A stretch of DNA of 64,000 nucleotides from Nomia melanderi. Its lineage: Eukaryota; Arthropoda; Insecta; Hymenoptera; Halictidae. Positions 36,813 to 48,314 of the stretch are shown piece after piece (positions within the stretch are counted from its first letter, which is position 1; each line of letters opens with the position of its first letter). The translations under genes were made by a program, and so were the position numbers. The stretch lies in the NCBI RefSeq assembly GCF_051020985.1, contig NC_135001.1, positions 23,243,896 to 23,307,895 of the forward strand, given 5' to 3'. The notes beneath the pieces are model-generated. The model was given only the letters and a program-made list of their open reading frames with translations, was not told the origin of the DNA and searched no databases.

Positions 36813-36904
36813 CGTGTTGATTCCCATTCCGAAACGTGTCTCTGACGATCGCGCGAGAAAGTCCGCGCGGAACCGATTCAGAGAGAAGTTCCGTTGATTT
36901 CCAG

Positions 36905-37061
36905 GCTGACCGAAGCGCACCGGCACGCCATAAGGGCGCTCAGAAAGATCAAATACTTCGTCGCGAGGAGGAAGTTCCAGCAAGCCCGGAAACCCTACGA
37001 TGTACGCGACGTCATCGAGCAGTATAGCCAGGGTCACTTGAACATGATGGTGCGAATCAAA
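36905..37061 (+). CDS. KCNQ: KCNQ channel exon: helix B and helix C
   Basis: Completing ACG from the previous exon, it encodes TLTEAHRHAIRALRKIKYFV, then ARRKFQQARKPYDVRDVIEQ and YSQGHLNMMVRIK. The first part is calmodulin-binding helix B. FQQARKPYDVRDVIEQYSQG is the most conserved block of Kv7 C-termini and matches KCNQ1 wording (FQQARKPYDV, where KCNQ2-5 have FKE.LRPYDV). HLNMMVRIK starts helix C. The acceptor AG is at 36903-36904 and the donor GTGAGT begins at 37062 after phase 0. Confidence 0.98.
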
Positions 37062-37435
37062 GTGAGTACAATTCTTTCCTTCTTTCTCGTAATCGGCGGC
37101 GGACGATGTTTACGGGTTCAACCCTGTAGCGTTCAGAAGTATCGCGGATTTCGCTGGCAGCCGCATATTTCAATATCAGTAGAACGCGAGCCAGCGGAGT
37201 CGCGAAGCCGCCAGTGTGAAATCGATATAGTAGCGGCCACCTATTCGTTTGACAGTTAGAATGCCGCTTTTTATAGAAACATCCATTCTCGTTAGGAATG
37301 AGAAGTTGACGGGTATCGTGGAAACGTATTTCTCGTTGAACTTTGTATTTGGAATTTGAAGGGTTAAATCAAATTGAAAGTGCAATATTGCGTGGAATAT
37401 ATATGAGAAATGTATATAATATTCAAAGTTCAGTG

Positions 37436-37611
37436 TTAACGCTAGGTTTACGGAACGCGTCAAATTGACGCATATTGGATTTTAGAAATATTATTTATTA
37501 CAATCACCTACTATCAAATCTTCAGTTTCCACAATCTAAATAAGCGAGCATCAATTCTTTTAGGAATAATAGAATCAAGTGTACAATAAATGCTCGTAAA
37601 CCTAGTGTTAA
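37436..37611. mobile_element. TTAA MITE, family H (complete)
   Basis: This 176-bp element starts TTAACGCTAGGTTTACGGA and ends TCGTAAACCTAGTGTTAA. The perfect palindrome GCGTCAAATTGACGC follows the left repeat. Confidence 0.88.
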
Positions 37612-38229
37612 TAATATTTGGCGAGAAAAATCATTTTCTATCGTAATTTTGAAGTTTATTATTATATTGTGAGCAGTTTGAGATTGCAGATTTGCAGTCT
37701 AGTAATTATACGGAAGATCCTACCGATTTGAATGAAAGTGTGATACGTTGTCTAGACGAGTTAAGAGGGAGAGGTCGAAAGTTGAAGGCAGGAGAATGGA
37801 AGTATTATGAAGTATCAGTGAATTAGTTAAGGTTCTTTGTTGTAATATGAATACGGCTTCGAACGTAATCGATTGCACGTAACCAATGCACGTCAACCGC
37901 ACGTACCGCAAAAAGCGCTCGTTTATCTATATTCAGAGTTTCAAACGCGACGTGAAAAACGTTCGCGTAGCCAGTTCGATTGTAAAACACTGAACAGATT
38001 CGAACGGGAGAGAAACGCTGCGGGAGAAACTTTCGTGAATGGTAGACTTTATATTTGTTCGTTCTTTCCCTGTCGTCTCTTCCCTTTAACTCGTCGCGCT
38101 CGGGAATATTTCTCGTTGCAAATATTCATTATTTCCCGATGGAGCTGAGAATATTCCTCGGGATCGAGACAAACGAGAAGCTTAATACGATTAGAAGGGA
38201 GAATATTTTATCGACACGTCGCACGAAAT

Positions 38230-38372
38230 TTAACCCTTTGCGGAAGATTTCTTGAAATACGAAAAAGCTCCAGCAGATGAAACTGAGTTACCTATCAGTT
38301 GCTTGATTAATATAAAAAATGGAAACCACGCGCTGATCTCTTGCTGTTTGATTAATTAAATCAAAGGGTTAA
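38230..38372. mobile_element. TTAA MITE, family D (short)
   Basis: This 143-bp element starts TTAACCCTTTGCGGAAG and ends AATCAAAGGGTTAA. Interior CAGCAGATGAAACTGAGTTA and GCTGATCTCTTGCTGTTTGA match family D at 25795 and the remnant near 4280. Confidence 0.75.
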
Positions 38373-39094
38373 GATTATAGATACAGACTATAGATTTAGA
38401 TTACAGATTTAAACTGTAGATTTGAAACTGTAGATGAAAAGTAGAACGAGGAAGATTGTATGAATAAATTGCGTCTAATAACGGAACGATTGTGTTCGGT
38501 GAAAAATTAAATGTTCCCTTAATTATGTGGCTATTCGCAACGAATATAGACGACTATCTACTATAAATGAGTCGAACTGTGCCAAGGATGCTACGAGAGA
38601 TAACACGATCGAAGTCACATCTATGTGACACTGGTCAATAATCGCTGGCTTACAATTAGTGAAATCGTTCGCGAATGACGTCAAACTATTAACACCTATG
38701 GTACACACACTTTATTAGGTCTACACGCGTTTGACACTCTATCTATCGGTATCTATTTAATCATCTTTTTTTTCAATCAATAACCACTCGCTCGGTATAA
38801 GGCAAAGGTTGAACGCTTCGCGATTTCAAGTATTCTCGGTTGTCTATTTTGGAACTGCAGTTCCATGTGACATTTTAGTCATTTGTTCGAGCACATTTCA
38901 GAGTTACTACAGTCGCAGTTATACATATGAAATTATTACGATAACATTACGCGAAAAAATCGAATGTTTATCTCTTACTGATCAACGAGTAATAATATAA
39001 TTAAAGATTTCATATGAGTGTCAATATTTCTATGCATTATTCATTTTTCTAACTAATCTAATCTATATGCAACTCTCATTTATCTCAGCCTCGA

Positions 39095-39313
39095 TTAACA
39101 CTAGAACTACCGAGCATTTAATACGATTAATACGCAATTCCCATAAAAATTGTAGCAATAGATTATTTTCAGTTTCTTCGGACATTCATTATAGTACTCA
39201 AATGAAACTATTTATTTTCAAAATCATTTCGAATATTCAATATCAAAGTTTACAGTTTCGCTGTGTCAAATCATTTGGTGACTTAGAGGCGCCTCTGGAG
39301 TGCAAAGGGTTAA
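39095..39313. mobile_element. Chimeric TTAA MITE: family A left half, family B right half
   Basis: The left end TTAACACTAGAACTACCGAG and the interior up to CATTTCGAATATTCAATAT are family A. From there the sequence TCAAATCATTTGGTGAC to TGGAGTGCAAAGGGTTAA is family B. The terminal repeats therefore do not match each other. Confidence 0.82.
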
Positions 39314-39989
39314 ATTTCTGCGATACTTCTAGTAATGCAAGGTAGGATTATTTGACATGTGTTCACAATCAGGATTAGGATCTCGAATTAAAATGCTATT
39401 CGAAGCATAGAGTGGTGAACATTGTTGAGGATGTTTGTCGAACGAAGGGATATAAACTCGAGATGAGATTTGCAGCCCCGAAACCGTTTCGGGACGTAGG
39501 TTCACGATTCGTTTGCTGCTGGGAGCTGGCAAGATGGAGTTTTGATTACGGGAAAAACCGGTTGCTTTGAGGCACTCGAAAATCTTGGTACTTCCTTTGC
39601 TAATACGAATATTAATGTTTGCGTATGGAGGTACCTATGGAAGTCGAATGTCGCGACGAGGCTGGAAACAAGAACGAAAATGGCAGATGTAAAACTGTCG
39701 TGAAAGAACTTTGGAGAATATCGAGATAAAATAAACGATAAAATGAAAGTAAATATTAAAAGTATGGTAGATAAAGTGTAGTGATATAAATATTGTTATT
39801 ATATAATAACAGCTATTCAATATGAATATTGCTCTTGTTGCCAACTGCGCAAAAAAAATAATAAATACAAAATGCAGAATTTTTCAATTATCTAAAACAT
39901 CAGTAGAGATACATGAAAGTTTTTAAGAAATATTCCATTGGCAGTTATAAAAAGTAATAGAGAAATTTCTTTTCTGTATTGAAAAACGA

Positions 39990-40208
39990 GTTCAAAGTGG
40001 AAAATTCTCGTCGCCACTTAATTAAACGCAGCGAAGTTATAAAATGAAAATTTTACATGAAATGTTGAATAAGGTATTATCACATGAAACAGAAATAAAA
40101 CACTTCTGCCATAATTTATGTAAGATGTTCATGTAGATTGCAAATAATATTGTCAATGTTTCATCAGAAAATAATGAATGTTTCTAATGAAAAATATCAA
40201 AGGGTTAA
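39990..40208. mobile_element. TTAA MITE, family B, left end decayed
   Basis: GTCGCCACTTAATTAAACG and the interior TCAGAAAATAATGAATGTTT follow the complete copy at 11628-11855 in order. The right end is ATCAAAGGGTTAA. The left terminal repeat is reduced to TTCAAAGTGG. Confidence 0.7.
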
Positions 40209-42251
40209 TATACCTATATTTAAATCGTCTAATTACCGAAGTAATGAAACTCGAACGGCGGTGACTTATTAAATGCATTTAAAACGCTTCCAGTAGTAAT
40301 CTTTTCCAAGGGATTATTCAATTACCCTCTCGTCTTTGCCTGTTGAGCGACGAAATGATTAATTCCATTGCGAGCGAAGATCCCGCTACATAATGACGAT
40401 TAAATGCAAACAAGGTTCCCGATCCCGCGAAATTCGAGTCTTCGGATCGAGATGTAACGTTAATCTCAGAAATAACCGTGCGGTGATCGTGCTTACGATG
40501 CACCAGATGCATCTGGAATTCGCTGGCGCAAAATCTGGTTCCATCGTATGGACAAACGGATAGTGGTCAAAGACGAATGCATCGAGGAAGATTAATTTCA
40601 GAAATAGAAACGATTCACTGCTTCGTGCAGTTCACTTCCCATAATTGATAATCAGAGAAGAAATTGTGATTTTTCAACAAAACTCTGGAAAATGGTTTCA
40701 CAGCGAAAATATCGTTGAAGTTATAAAACGAGTAGGTGCTTAGTTATTTATATTTCACTGTTAATAGGAATCAATGACATTATCAGTGAAGAATCAGATT
40801 TTACAGAATTACTCTTCGGAAGGTTTCAACACAGCTCAATCTTTTTTCCTTAGACAGTAAAGTATTAACATCTTCTTTAAAATAGAACTTTTAAGGAAAT
40901 TAAGTGTATACTTTAAAATAAAGAATTTTATTTACAACAATATCATCACTTAAATATCCATAAAGTCTTGACAACTACAGATTAAAAGGATATTACACAG
41001 TTGCACTCGCACTTAACACTTATTTCCCTTAACAAAAATTGCCAAATAATAAAATAATTTCTTGAGAAATTTTGCAAACACCAAGGTAGCTACAAAACAA
41101 AATCGTTCGATATTTTTTTTTCGAATCAGTTTTCACTGCAAAACCTTTGTGCGGAAGCATTCGCTGTGGCGTATCAACGTTTCAAAGTTCACCGCAGCGT
41201 TTTGACAATATGAATTTTCCAAAACACGGGAGGAAACAAAGGAGGCATTGTACGCGTTGCTATCCTCGCGTTTCAGTGTCGTATTTGCTTTCGTAAACCA
41301 TGGATCTTAACACTTAGCCAGCCAAATAGGAAGATCTCCCACTTTTCACTTAGCAACATATTGCCTTTTATTCTGTTTATCTTTCGTTCTGTTATTTAGT
41401 AAGTCTTGAAGCGCAAATTGCTACGTATCGATATTTTACACATTTTCTATCAAACGTACTTTCACAATACGATCTTGTTATTTAATCTCTGATGATTCAA
41501 GATACAAGTTAAACAAGAGTCGGTGGAGAAGCAATCTGTAGATCTCGATGCAAATTCAATTTTTCAAGAATGAAGCTGAGAGAGCGAATTACCATAGAAA
41601 TTGGTTCTCCATAACAAATATGTTTCTTCGCGCGCGTTCTCTGCTATTTGGCAGTTTCGAACCCCCTATAAATGCATAAGAACCGCTCGTCCAGTAATTA
41701 ACTTTCGCCCGTATCTCGGGAACGAGCGTTGCCATCGAAGCGAGACAAAATACAAACGAAAGTGCAATCTCATAGCTAGAAAATCATTTATATTCGTGTA
41801 CGTAGTCGCTGGCAAGCTGAAAATATTCTTGCCAGCGCGAGGCGAGCTCCTCCGTTCCGCGAGCGAGTTCCGACGGACTTCGAGGGGAGGACGCCGCTGT
41901 CGCCGTTATTCCATCGTCCGATTTCAAATGAATACAGTCGAGTGTCCCCCTGAATTCTGGGGTGAAATGAAAATCGCCGGGAACCGAGTCAGAACTGTAA
42001 GGGGATCCGAGATAACCTGAAATTTCAGACTCGCGAGGGTATCTCGCCGGCGTCGCGTCCATATCCAATCTCGCTCTAAATGATACTGTTTGTGACTGCG
42101 TCAAGCAAACCTGCCGGGTTTTGGCATGTTTATAGGATGAAGATGTAGCTACAAACTGAATCCTCGCGCAGATCCCTATCTTGTTTCGTTCTCGAGTTCT
42201 AGACGAAAGTTCATTACTTCTCGGTCGTTGGAGGATGGACGAGTGAGGTCT

Positions 42252-42477
42252 TTAACGCGTTGACCTCCCAATTAGCACTCTTCAAATTATGTTTGCTATC
42301 GAAGCGAGATTCCTAACGAGGCAGAAAGGATTCTAGATCTGGCCTAGCAATTTAGACTTCGATAGATTCATTTTTCATATAGCATACTGCAATTTTTTGC
42401 ACTACAAATGCATTCGAAATCAAATATCGTAATAATACAGTCATCGAGGAACAAGTGCAGAAGAAATTCGGAGTTAA
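42252..42477. mobile_element. TTAA MITE, family I
   Basis: The right half (TCAAATATCGTAATAATACA, TCATCGAGGAACAAGTGCAG, AGAAATTCGGAG) matches the element at 217-423. The left end near TTAACGCGTTGACC is decayed. The right TTAA is shared with the following family B element. Confidence 0.65.
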
Positions 42478-42696
42478 CCTTTGCACTCGAGAATATTTTC
42501 CTTAACAAATATCCATTATTTTCTGATGAAATGTCAATGATATGTTTTACAACTAACGTAAAGAAATACTAGTTTATTTCGATGATCCATGTGTCGATAG
42601 ATTGTATAAAATTTAATATTGAATTCTAAATTTGATCATTTTGTTCGGTCGAATCAAATGGCGATTGAAAGGCGCCGCTCGGGTGCAAAGGGTTAA
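42474..42696. mobile_element. TTAA MITE, family B (inverted)
   Basis: It starts TTAACCTTTGCACTCGAGA and ends CTCGGGTGCAAAGGGTTAA. Interior CATTATTTTCTGATGAAATG is the inverse of the 11628 copy. The palindromic end is on the right here (GGCGATTGAAAGGCGCC). Confidence 0.85.
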
Positions 42697-43069
42697 GGGC
42701 AGCGCTCTAAACGGTGGAAGGGTTAAATATATTAGACGCGATAGAGAGCAGTCGCGAGAACGTACAAAGGTAGCCGCGCTGCGCCTCGTATCATTTCTGA
42801 CCGGCGAAATGCAGATTGCGCGCCGACAATTATTATGTCACTGCCAATCGAGGACCGTATAAAGCCGATGTCAGCGCGCGGGACAATGGAGTTGTCGATA
42901 CACGGCTCTCCAAGGGCCGGGTTAGTCGATCGGGTGTCGATATAATGCTCTGCCAATCTGAAGCGTATCGAGCACCGTCCTCTGCGTGACGGTTTTTTAT
43001 GTTTTCAGAGGATTAACCCCGCGCGAGCGTGCACCGTTCATCGAGCGATAATAACACGTTGCACACTGA

Positions 43070-43385
43070 CTGCGAGAAATCTCGTTTTCATGGGACACTT
43101 AGCTGTGCAACTTTGCTAATTACCGCGGCATTTGAAAACTATTCAATTTTATTCGAGCTGATTATCTGTTTAGGATATATTACATAAAAACTGAAGTGTC
43201 ACATTGCTATATAATATATTCTAAATACATAATCAGCTCGTATGAAAGCTAAGACGACGAGAAATCTCGTTTTCATAGGACACTTAGCTATGCAACTTTG
43301 CTAATTACCGCGGAATTTGACAAAATATCCAACTTCCATCGAGCTAATTATCTGTTTACGATATATTACATAGCAATGTGATAAT
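43070..43385. repeat. Tandem duplication, unit 185 bp, with internal hairpin
   Basis: GAGAAATCTCGTTTTCATRG and CAACTTTGCTAATTACCGCG occur in both copies (43074 and 43259). Inside the first copy, CGAGCTGATTATCTGTTTAG at 43154 is the inverted partner of a segment ending CATAATCAGCTCG at 43240. Confidence 0.9.
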
Positions 43386-44208
43386 CCAATGTGAAACATT
43401 CGTTCAAAATGCAGATGTGCATACATCAAATTCATCAAATCGATAAAAGAGTATGCAACCCACAAACTAACATTTGAATCTACATAAAGGTCAGTCTCAC
43501 AAATATTAAACAAACAACATTCCGCTTGGTAATATTCATCGCGAAGCATGTGTTCGCATCAGAAAACACGTTTCGCGGCGTATTCGGATCGATCTTTCCT
43601 TTTCTTTTCAATTGAATTTTCTTTTGAACCGAATACGAGGATTCAGAAGTGGGACAGGTTCCGATAAGATACTCGAGGAACACCATAGAAAGGTTGGCCC
43701 GCGATCAAAGGGGATGGAACACACTCTGGGAGCGTCTCATTATTGCGGTCCGATGTATTTCACGTTCTAAATAAATCGGAGCGTGCCTCCGTCCGCCATT
43801 AATCCGCGCGGGAGCTATCGTGATTATTATGAAACGGAATATCTTCCAGGCATCTGGGCTCTCATCTCGAAAATACGTCGAAAATCGGGAACGCCGGCGC
43901 GGCCGGAAGGAACTCGGACACGTGTACCGTGATTATCGCGATGAAACTGTCGATCGTGTTAATATAACCTTGATGAGCTCGCATCTTTTGTTCGGACCGG
44001 GGTATCCGCGGCGAGCGGGGCTTTATCATTTATTCGGAAAATCGATAATTCCGTTAAGCCTCGATACGGCGGCATAACGCTCGCCGACTCTCGTGATTAG
44101 CGACTGATACCCAAGAACGGACGCTTATTCGAAATAACTTTGGAATTTATTGGCTATCGAGCGCCGAAGAATTTCGATAACCTACGATCAAATTCAATTA
44201 TTTCGTCC

Positions 44209-44453
44209 TTTGCACTACACGAGTGTTCTACCGAAAATGAACACACTTTCCGATGAAGCATAATCGAGATTTCTTGAAACTAACTTAACCCTTAGCAGTA
44301 TATTGAGTCAGACATTCTATTCTATTGTAACCTCTACCTGTTTTAACGATTTTTCTATATTTATTTGTAGTATTACAATTGTACCATTTAACACTAGAAC
44401 TACCAAGCACTTAATTTGCACTACACGAGTGTTCTACCGAAAATTAACACATT
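44209..44453. repeat. Near-perfect 37-bp direct repeat, spacing 206 bp
   Basis: The string starting TTTGCACTACACGAGTGTTC and continuing through CTACCGAAAAT occurs at 44209 and 44415. The second copy follows a short TTAA MITE pair (44285-44414, family C left end and family A left end). Confidence 0.85.
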
Positions 44454-45091
44454 AGTGTTCGTCTGAAAATGGTAATGTGTCTGAACTGTTAATGTTTCAT
44501 ACGGAACTTAAGAGAATGGAAATTTACGTTTGACAATGGCAACGTTAGTATTTCTCAGTAATATTTCAGCGGTATTCTTAATGATAGCAGAATTATTATG
44601 GAATTATCTTTTACTTCCTTCAATCAGCGAGAACTATATACCGTCGTTAAAGTTAATGTGGTGCTTCGTTACTTTTCTTTCGTGGAGTAGCTAATTATGA
44701 GAAATTAATAACCGTACTTTGCCCGTAAAAGTTTCCAACGAATATTCAAAATCTTCCATCAGTTTTTCTTATATACTCCTTAGTTGAAGAGTCATCATTG
44801 AAATTAAAGAGTGCGTACAAAAGAGCTGAGTACAATAGTGGTATAGTTACTAATAAATTATTATAAGAACTGGTTACCCTTATTATAATTAGAATTGTTC
44901 AAAGTGGAGCAGAATTATAAATAAGTTAAGAAAGCTGAATACAGTAGCGTTACATGTACCTGCTCACTTATTTACTCAGACATATATACACCGTGAAACA
45001 TAAATGAATTTAATAACGGCAATTTACAGGATCAATACCAAGTGGCAAATGACAAGCATATAATACGCGTCTAATTCGTATCTTTTCACAG

Positions 45092-45214
45092 GAGTTGCAA
45101 AGGAGATTGGATCAGACCCTGGGCAAGCCAGGCAGCTATCTGGCAGGAATCGACCGGGCAGGCAACGTGAAGCCGATGACGATAGGCGCACGCCTGTACA
45201 GGGTTGAGCAGCAG
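45092..45214 (+). CDS. KCNQ: KCNQ channel exon: helix C end and C-D linker
   Basis: It encodes 41 residues, ELQRRLDQTLGKPGSYLAGI, then DRAGNVKPMTIGARLYRVEQ and Q. ELQRRLDQ continues from MVRIK to end helix C. TIGARLYRVEQ opens helix D, the tetramer-forming coiled coil. KCNQ1 has the same order (ELQRRLDQSIGKP and TIGARLNRVED). The acceptor is TTTTCACAG ending 45091. The donor GTGAGT begins at 45215. Both boundaries are phase 0. Confidence 0.98.
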
Positions 45215-47866
45215 GTGAGTCCAAACCTAACCCTGAATGGTTAGGGTTATTCTGCGGGAAAATTTTGCGATAGAATAATTTTCGTTATCTATAGATAATC
45301 TGTAAGGAAATGTTAAGCTTGTGTTCATCTGAATTGTTAAGAATAAACACATATAAAAATCGCGTTATTTATTCGATGACTCGGTAATTCGATGCTTCGC
45401 TAATAATGTTTGCCAATTGAAACTGTTAATGAAACAGATATGTATAACATGTTTGCATTGTTTAGCAACTCCTGTTTCTATTTTTGACAGAATAATCGAT
45501 AGGAGTGTAGAGTGAGATATCAAGTTCGATATTACAAATTATAATACAATTTAATCGAATCAATTGTTGATGGTCTTCTAATTGATACTTGAACACATGA
45601 TAGTCATCCTGTGTATCGTATCGTTAACTGAACGATTTTAAATCTTTTATAGTTATACTTGTCAGTTAACTACTGTCTTTTATAAAATTACAGAAAAGAA
45701 ACATCAATTATAGTTTTATCAAAAAATGGTAATCAGTGATAATTCCTGTTTGCACCTGATAAAGGAAAATTGTCGAAAAATTAAAGGAATTAGCAAAGAA
45801 AAAGTAAAAATGATATTTGTTATTTATATAAGGTATACATATATTGATTCTCGCGAACCAAGAATCAACAGAGTGAAATATCATGAATTTTCCGTACGGA
45901 TGAATATTCATGCAGTTAATTATGACGGTTATATATTAATATTTCCATTCCGATATCGAATAGTTTCGTGTTTGAACGGTCGATTAATCAAACTAAATGG
46001 ATACTTCAGCGATTCATTTTCCTCGTTTTCTTTTGCACGAGAAGCCCAGATTTTCTCTGAATATTCAGTCCTGGACTCGATAACATGTACTGTAATTGAA
46101 CACGCCATTGTTGTTTTATAGGTCATTTTATATTGTATAATTAGTTGGCGAGTCATTATCAATACTCGTCTTCCACAGGCGCTATAATTAATAAATATAA
46201 ACGTCAGCCGCCTGATGTATCGCATTAATGTCGTAGCATAGACTGGCGCGTGTCAAACGTTACGAACATAAAACGTCAACCGTAAATCATCCAAATCAAT
46301 TCCAAACCCTGAAAATTAATAAACATTCTCCTCTTCATTCAATATACAAAACGCGTACATTGTAATCTAATGAAATTCAAACATAAAATTTCCTCGCATT
46401 CTCTGCATAATTTCGATTCTTCTATTACTCGCATAATCGATTGATAAATAAACTGAATTACCTTAAAATACCTTGACATGAAAATTCAGTTGAAAGTAGA
46501 ATTCGCTTAATTCTGGTAGTTATATTTTTTACAAATCCAGAGCAGTGAAATTAATTACTGTAATTTTTCTTCCACGCTTTTAAATAATATAATTTCGGTT
46601 TCACTTGGTTTTCGGACATCGTTCTCGATGGAAATAACATTCAACGCGGGAAACAAAGATATATAAAGAAAATAAATATTTGTTGGTATACCCATGCATA
46701 TTCAGTTTCCCCGCAACAAACATCGAACGCGCAAAACTAAGGGCAATAAATTCCTCATTACCGCACAGCACATAAATATTTCACTCTCCGCGCAACAAAA
46801 CAAACCAGCCATTTCAATCGATTAATTCTTCTCGAAATACGCACGCAAAACATTCCTACGGTTCCTGTTGAATTTATCCGAAACATTATTCAGTTGGACC
46901 CTTTACAATGCCAGAGATGCATTCTGCATTTTATGAAACCAGAAAGTTGGAACTAAATACGTATTCTATTAATGTAATAACAAACAATGCGCATTTTATT
47001 ATATTTTAATGGGGTAGGGTCATCGAATTTCTGCATTTCAATTACAGAATAATTTCATGAGTGAATCTAATTATAGATGTAACCTTGTTGCCACAAAACT
47101 AGGTGAAATCGAAGTCTGATCGCTCTCAGAATCTCTTCAAATTCAATTTCATCGTCATCTTCTGTTAAATACTAGTCCAGAATCTTCGTCGAATGTTCTT
47201 CATCGCCATAATTGATATTACTCATCCTCTATTGCATACTTCTATGATTTCTTTACAAAAAATCTCACTATCATCATGTTCAAAACTGTTTAATCTCTCG
47301 CGCTGGAGAAACTCGCATCGAGATGTTTTTTTCCCTTCACAAAATGATTAATAAACAAAACGTAAAAAGAAAACTCTTCGCGCAAGACTTCGCCAAATCT
47401 CTGCCATAAATCTATGAGCGAATGACGGCAATGACCGTCCTATATTCTCAGTATTACAAATAAACCGATATAATAATTTTATTCTGAAAGTATGAAATCT
47501 CGCTCGAACTCTCCAAGAATCAACCACTTAACAAAGCAAAAAAGAACTGCTTTCGTCGATCACCGATTTCAAAGTGAACGCGTTAATTTCCAGCGCGAGA
47601 GATCGTCTAATCGTGTCCTACACAGGCAATGCACGTAATCTTCAGTTGCTTATAGGAGCACCGCGTCACACGATGTGCTATCGTCTCACGAATCCTCGAT
47701 AAAAAATGGGGAAAAAATGTTATCCCCGATTGATCCCGCAATTCCGCGATTTATTAGTCTTTTTTCGCATGGCCCCTGAAAACTACTTCCACCCCGGAGA
47801 TAAAGAGTTTCTTGTGCGCGCGCCTGGCGAGATTGATTCTTACATGGGAACCGTTTCTGTCCGCAG
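45215..47866 (+). other. KCNQ: Last intron
   Basis: This 2.65-kb AT-rich intron has no clear mobile element. An AT-rich open frame of 131 codons at 45726-46121 has no recognised similarity. The acceptor GTCCGCAG ends at 47866. Confidence 0.8.
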
Positions 47867-47968
47867 TTGTCCGTGATGGACAAGAAATTGGACCAGCTGG
47901 GCTACGTGCTGAACGCGGTGGCGCAAAAGCAACAAATACCCCTGCGGAGTATAGAGGACGACGTGTAA
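47867..47968 (+). CDS. KCNQ: KCNQ channel last exon: helix D and stop
   Basis: It encodes LSVMDKKLDQLGYVLNAVAQ, then KQQIPLRSIEDDV and a TAA stop at 47966-47968. LSVMDKKLDQLGYVLNAV continues the helix D heptads that assemble the tetramer. The protein then ends 12 residues later, much shorter than vertebrate KCNQ1, which has a longer tail. The final four residues EDDV fit a class III PDZ ligand pattern (acidic at -2, hydrophobic end). The frame and phase 0 junction with the previous exon are intact. Confidence 0.96.
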   Translation: MSVMDKKLDQLGYVLNAVAQKQQIPLRSIEDDV

Positions 47969-48314
47969 CAGAGAGTCCCCGGCGTGCTCGTGCCATCTGT
48001 TCCGCGATCACCGGCAATCCCGTGGACTTTGCCCCGTGTCACCATAACCAGCGTCGCTCCGGGCATGCTCAGCGAGAGTCGCTGAGAACGGCTGTCCCCC
48101 GATCCGCTGTGTGCTCGCCCGCCCCGGCTCCGGCCGGGAGAAGACACCGGGATATGCGCTTCCGTCCGGCCGATCCGGCCCGATCAAATCGGATTTACGG
48201 TACGAGGCGGAGGTGCGATCACAAGGGAACCGACTCGACCGACGAGTCGTGGCTATGAAGTAGACGCAGCGCGACAAGGAAGGAGGAAGTGATCTGGGAT
48301 GACGAGTATGGAGG

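Larger units (their letters stand above)
26583..36904 (+). other. KCNQ: 10.3-kb intron before the helix B exon
   Basis: This is the most transposon-dense intron. It contains MITEs at 26657-27201, 28253-28485, 30285-30500, 33091-33720, 36233-36430 and 36587-36812, a 210-bp foldback element (31532-31742) and tandem duplications at 29690-30005, 32760-33085, 33411-33715 and 34362-34720. A CpG-rich stretch lies at about 33770-34150 and another at about 35790-36180. No open frame here resembles a known protein. Confidence 0.8.
37062..45091 (+). other. KCNQ: 8.0-kb intron between helix B/C exon and next exon
   Basis: It contains a family H MITE (37436-37611), a family D MITE (38230-38372), A/B chimeric and family B MITEs (39095-39313 and 39990-40208), two joined MITEs (42252-42696), a 185-bp tandem duplication (43070-43385), a 206-bp spaced repeat (44209-44453) and a short C/A MITE pair near 44285-44414. 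CpG-rich stretches lie near 41840-41920 and 43790-44080. No second gene was recognised. Confidence 0.8.

Noticed and set aside
41640..41700. Possible tRNA T-arm (GTTTCGAACCCC)
   Set aside because: No matching acceptor stem or D-arm and anticodon arms could be found around it.
45726..46121. 131-codon open frame in the last intron
   Set aside because: AT-rich composition, no recognised motif and no supporting splice context.
47812..48258. 148-codon open frame over the last channel exon
   Set aside because: It is a shifted frame of the KCNQ last exon plus GC-rich 3' sequence. The correct frame (LSVMDKKLDQ...) ends at 47968.
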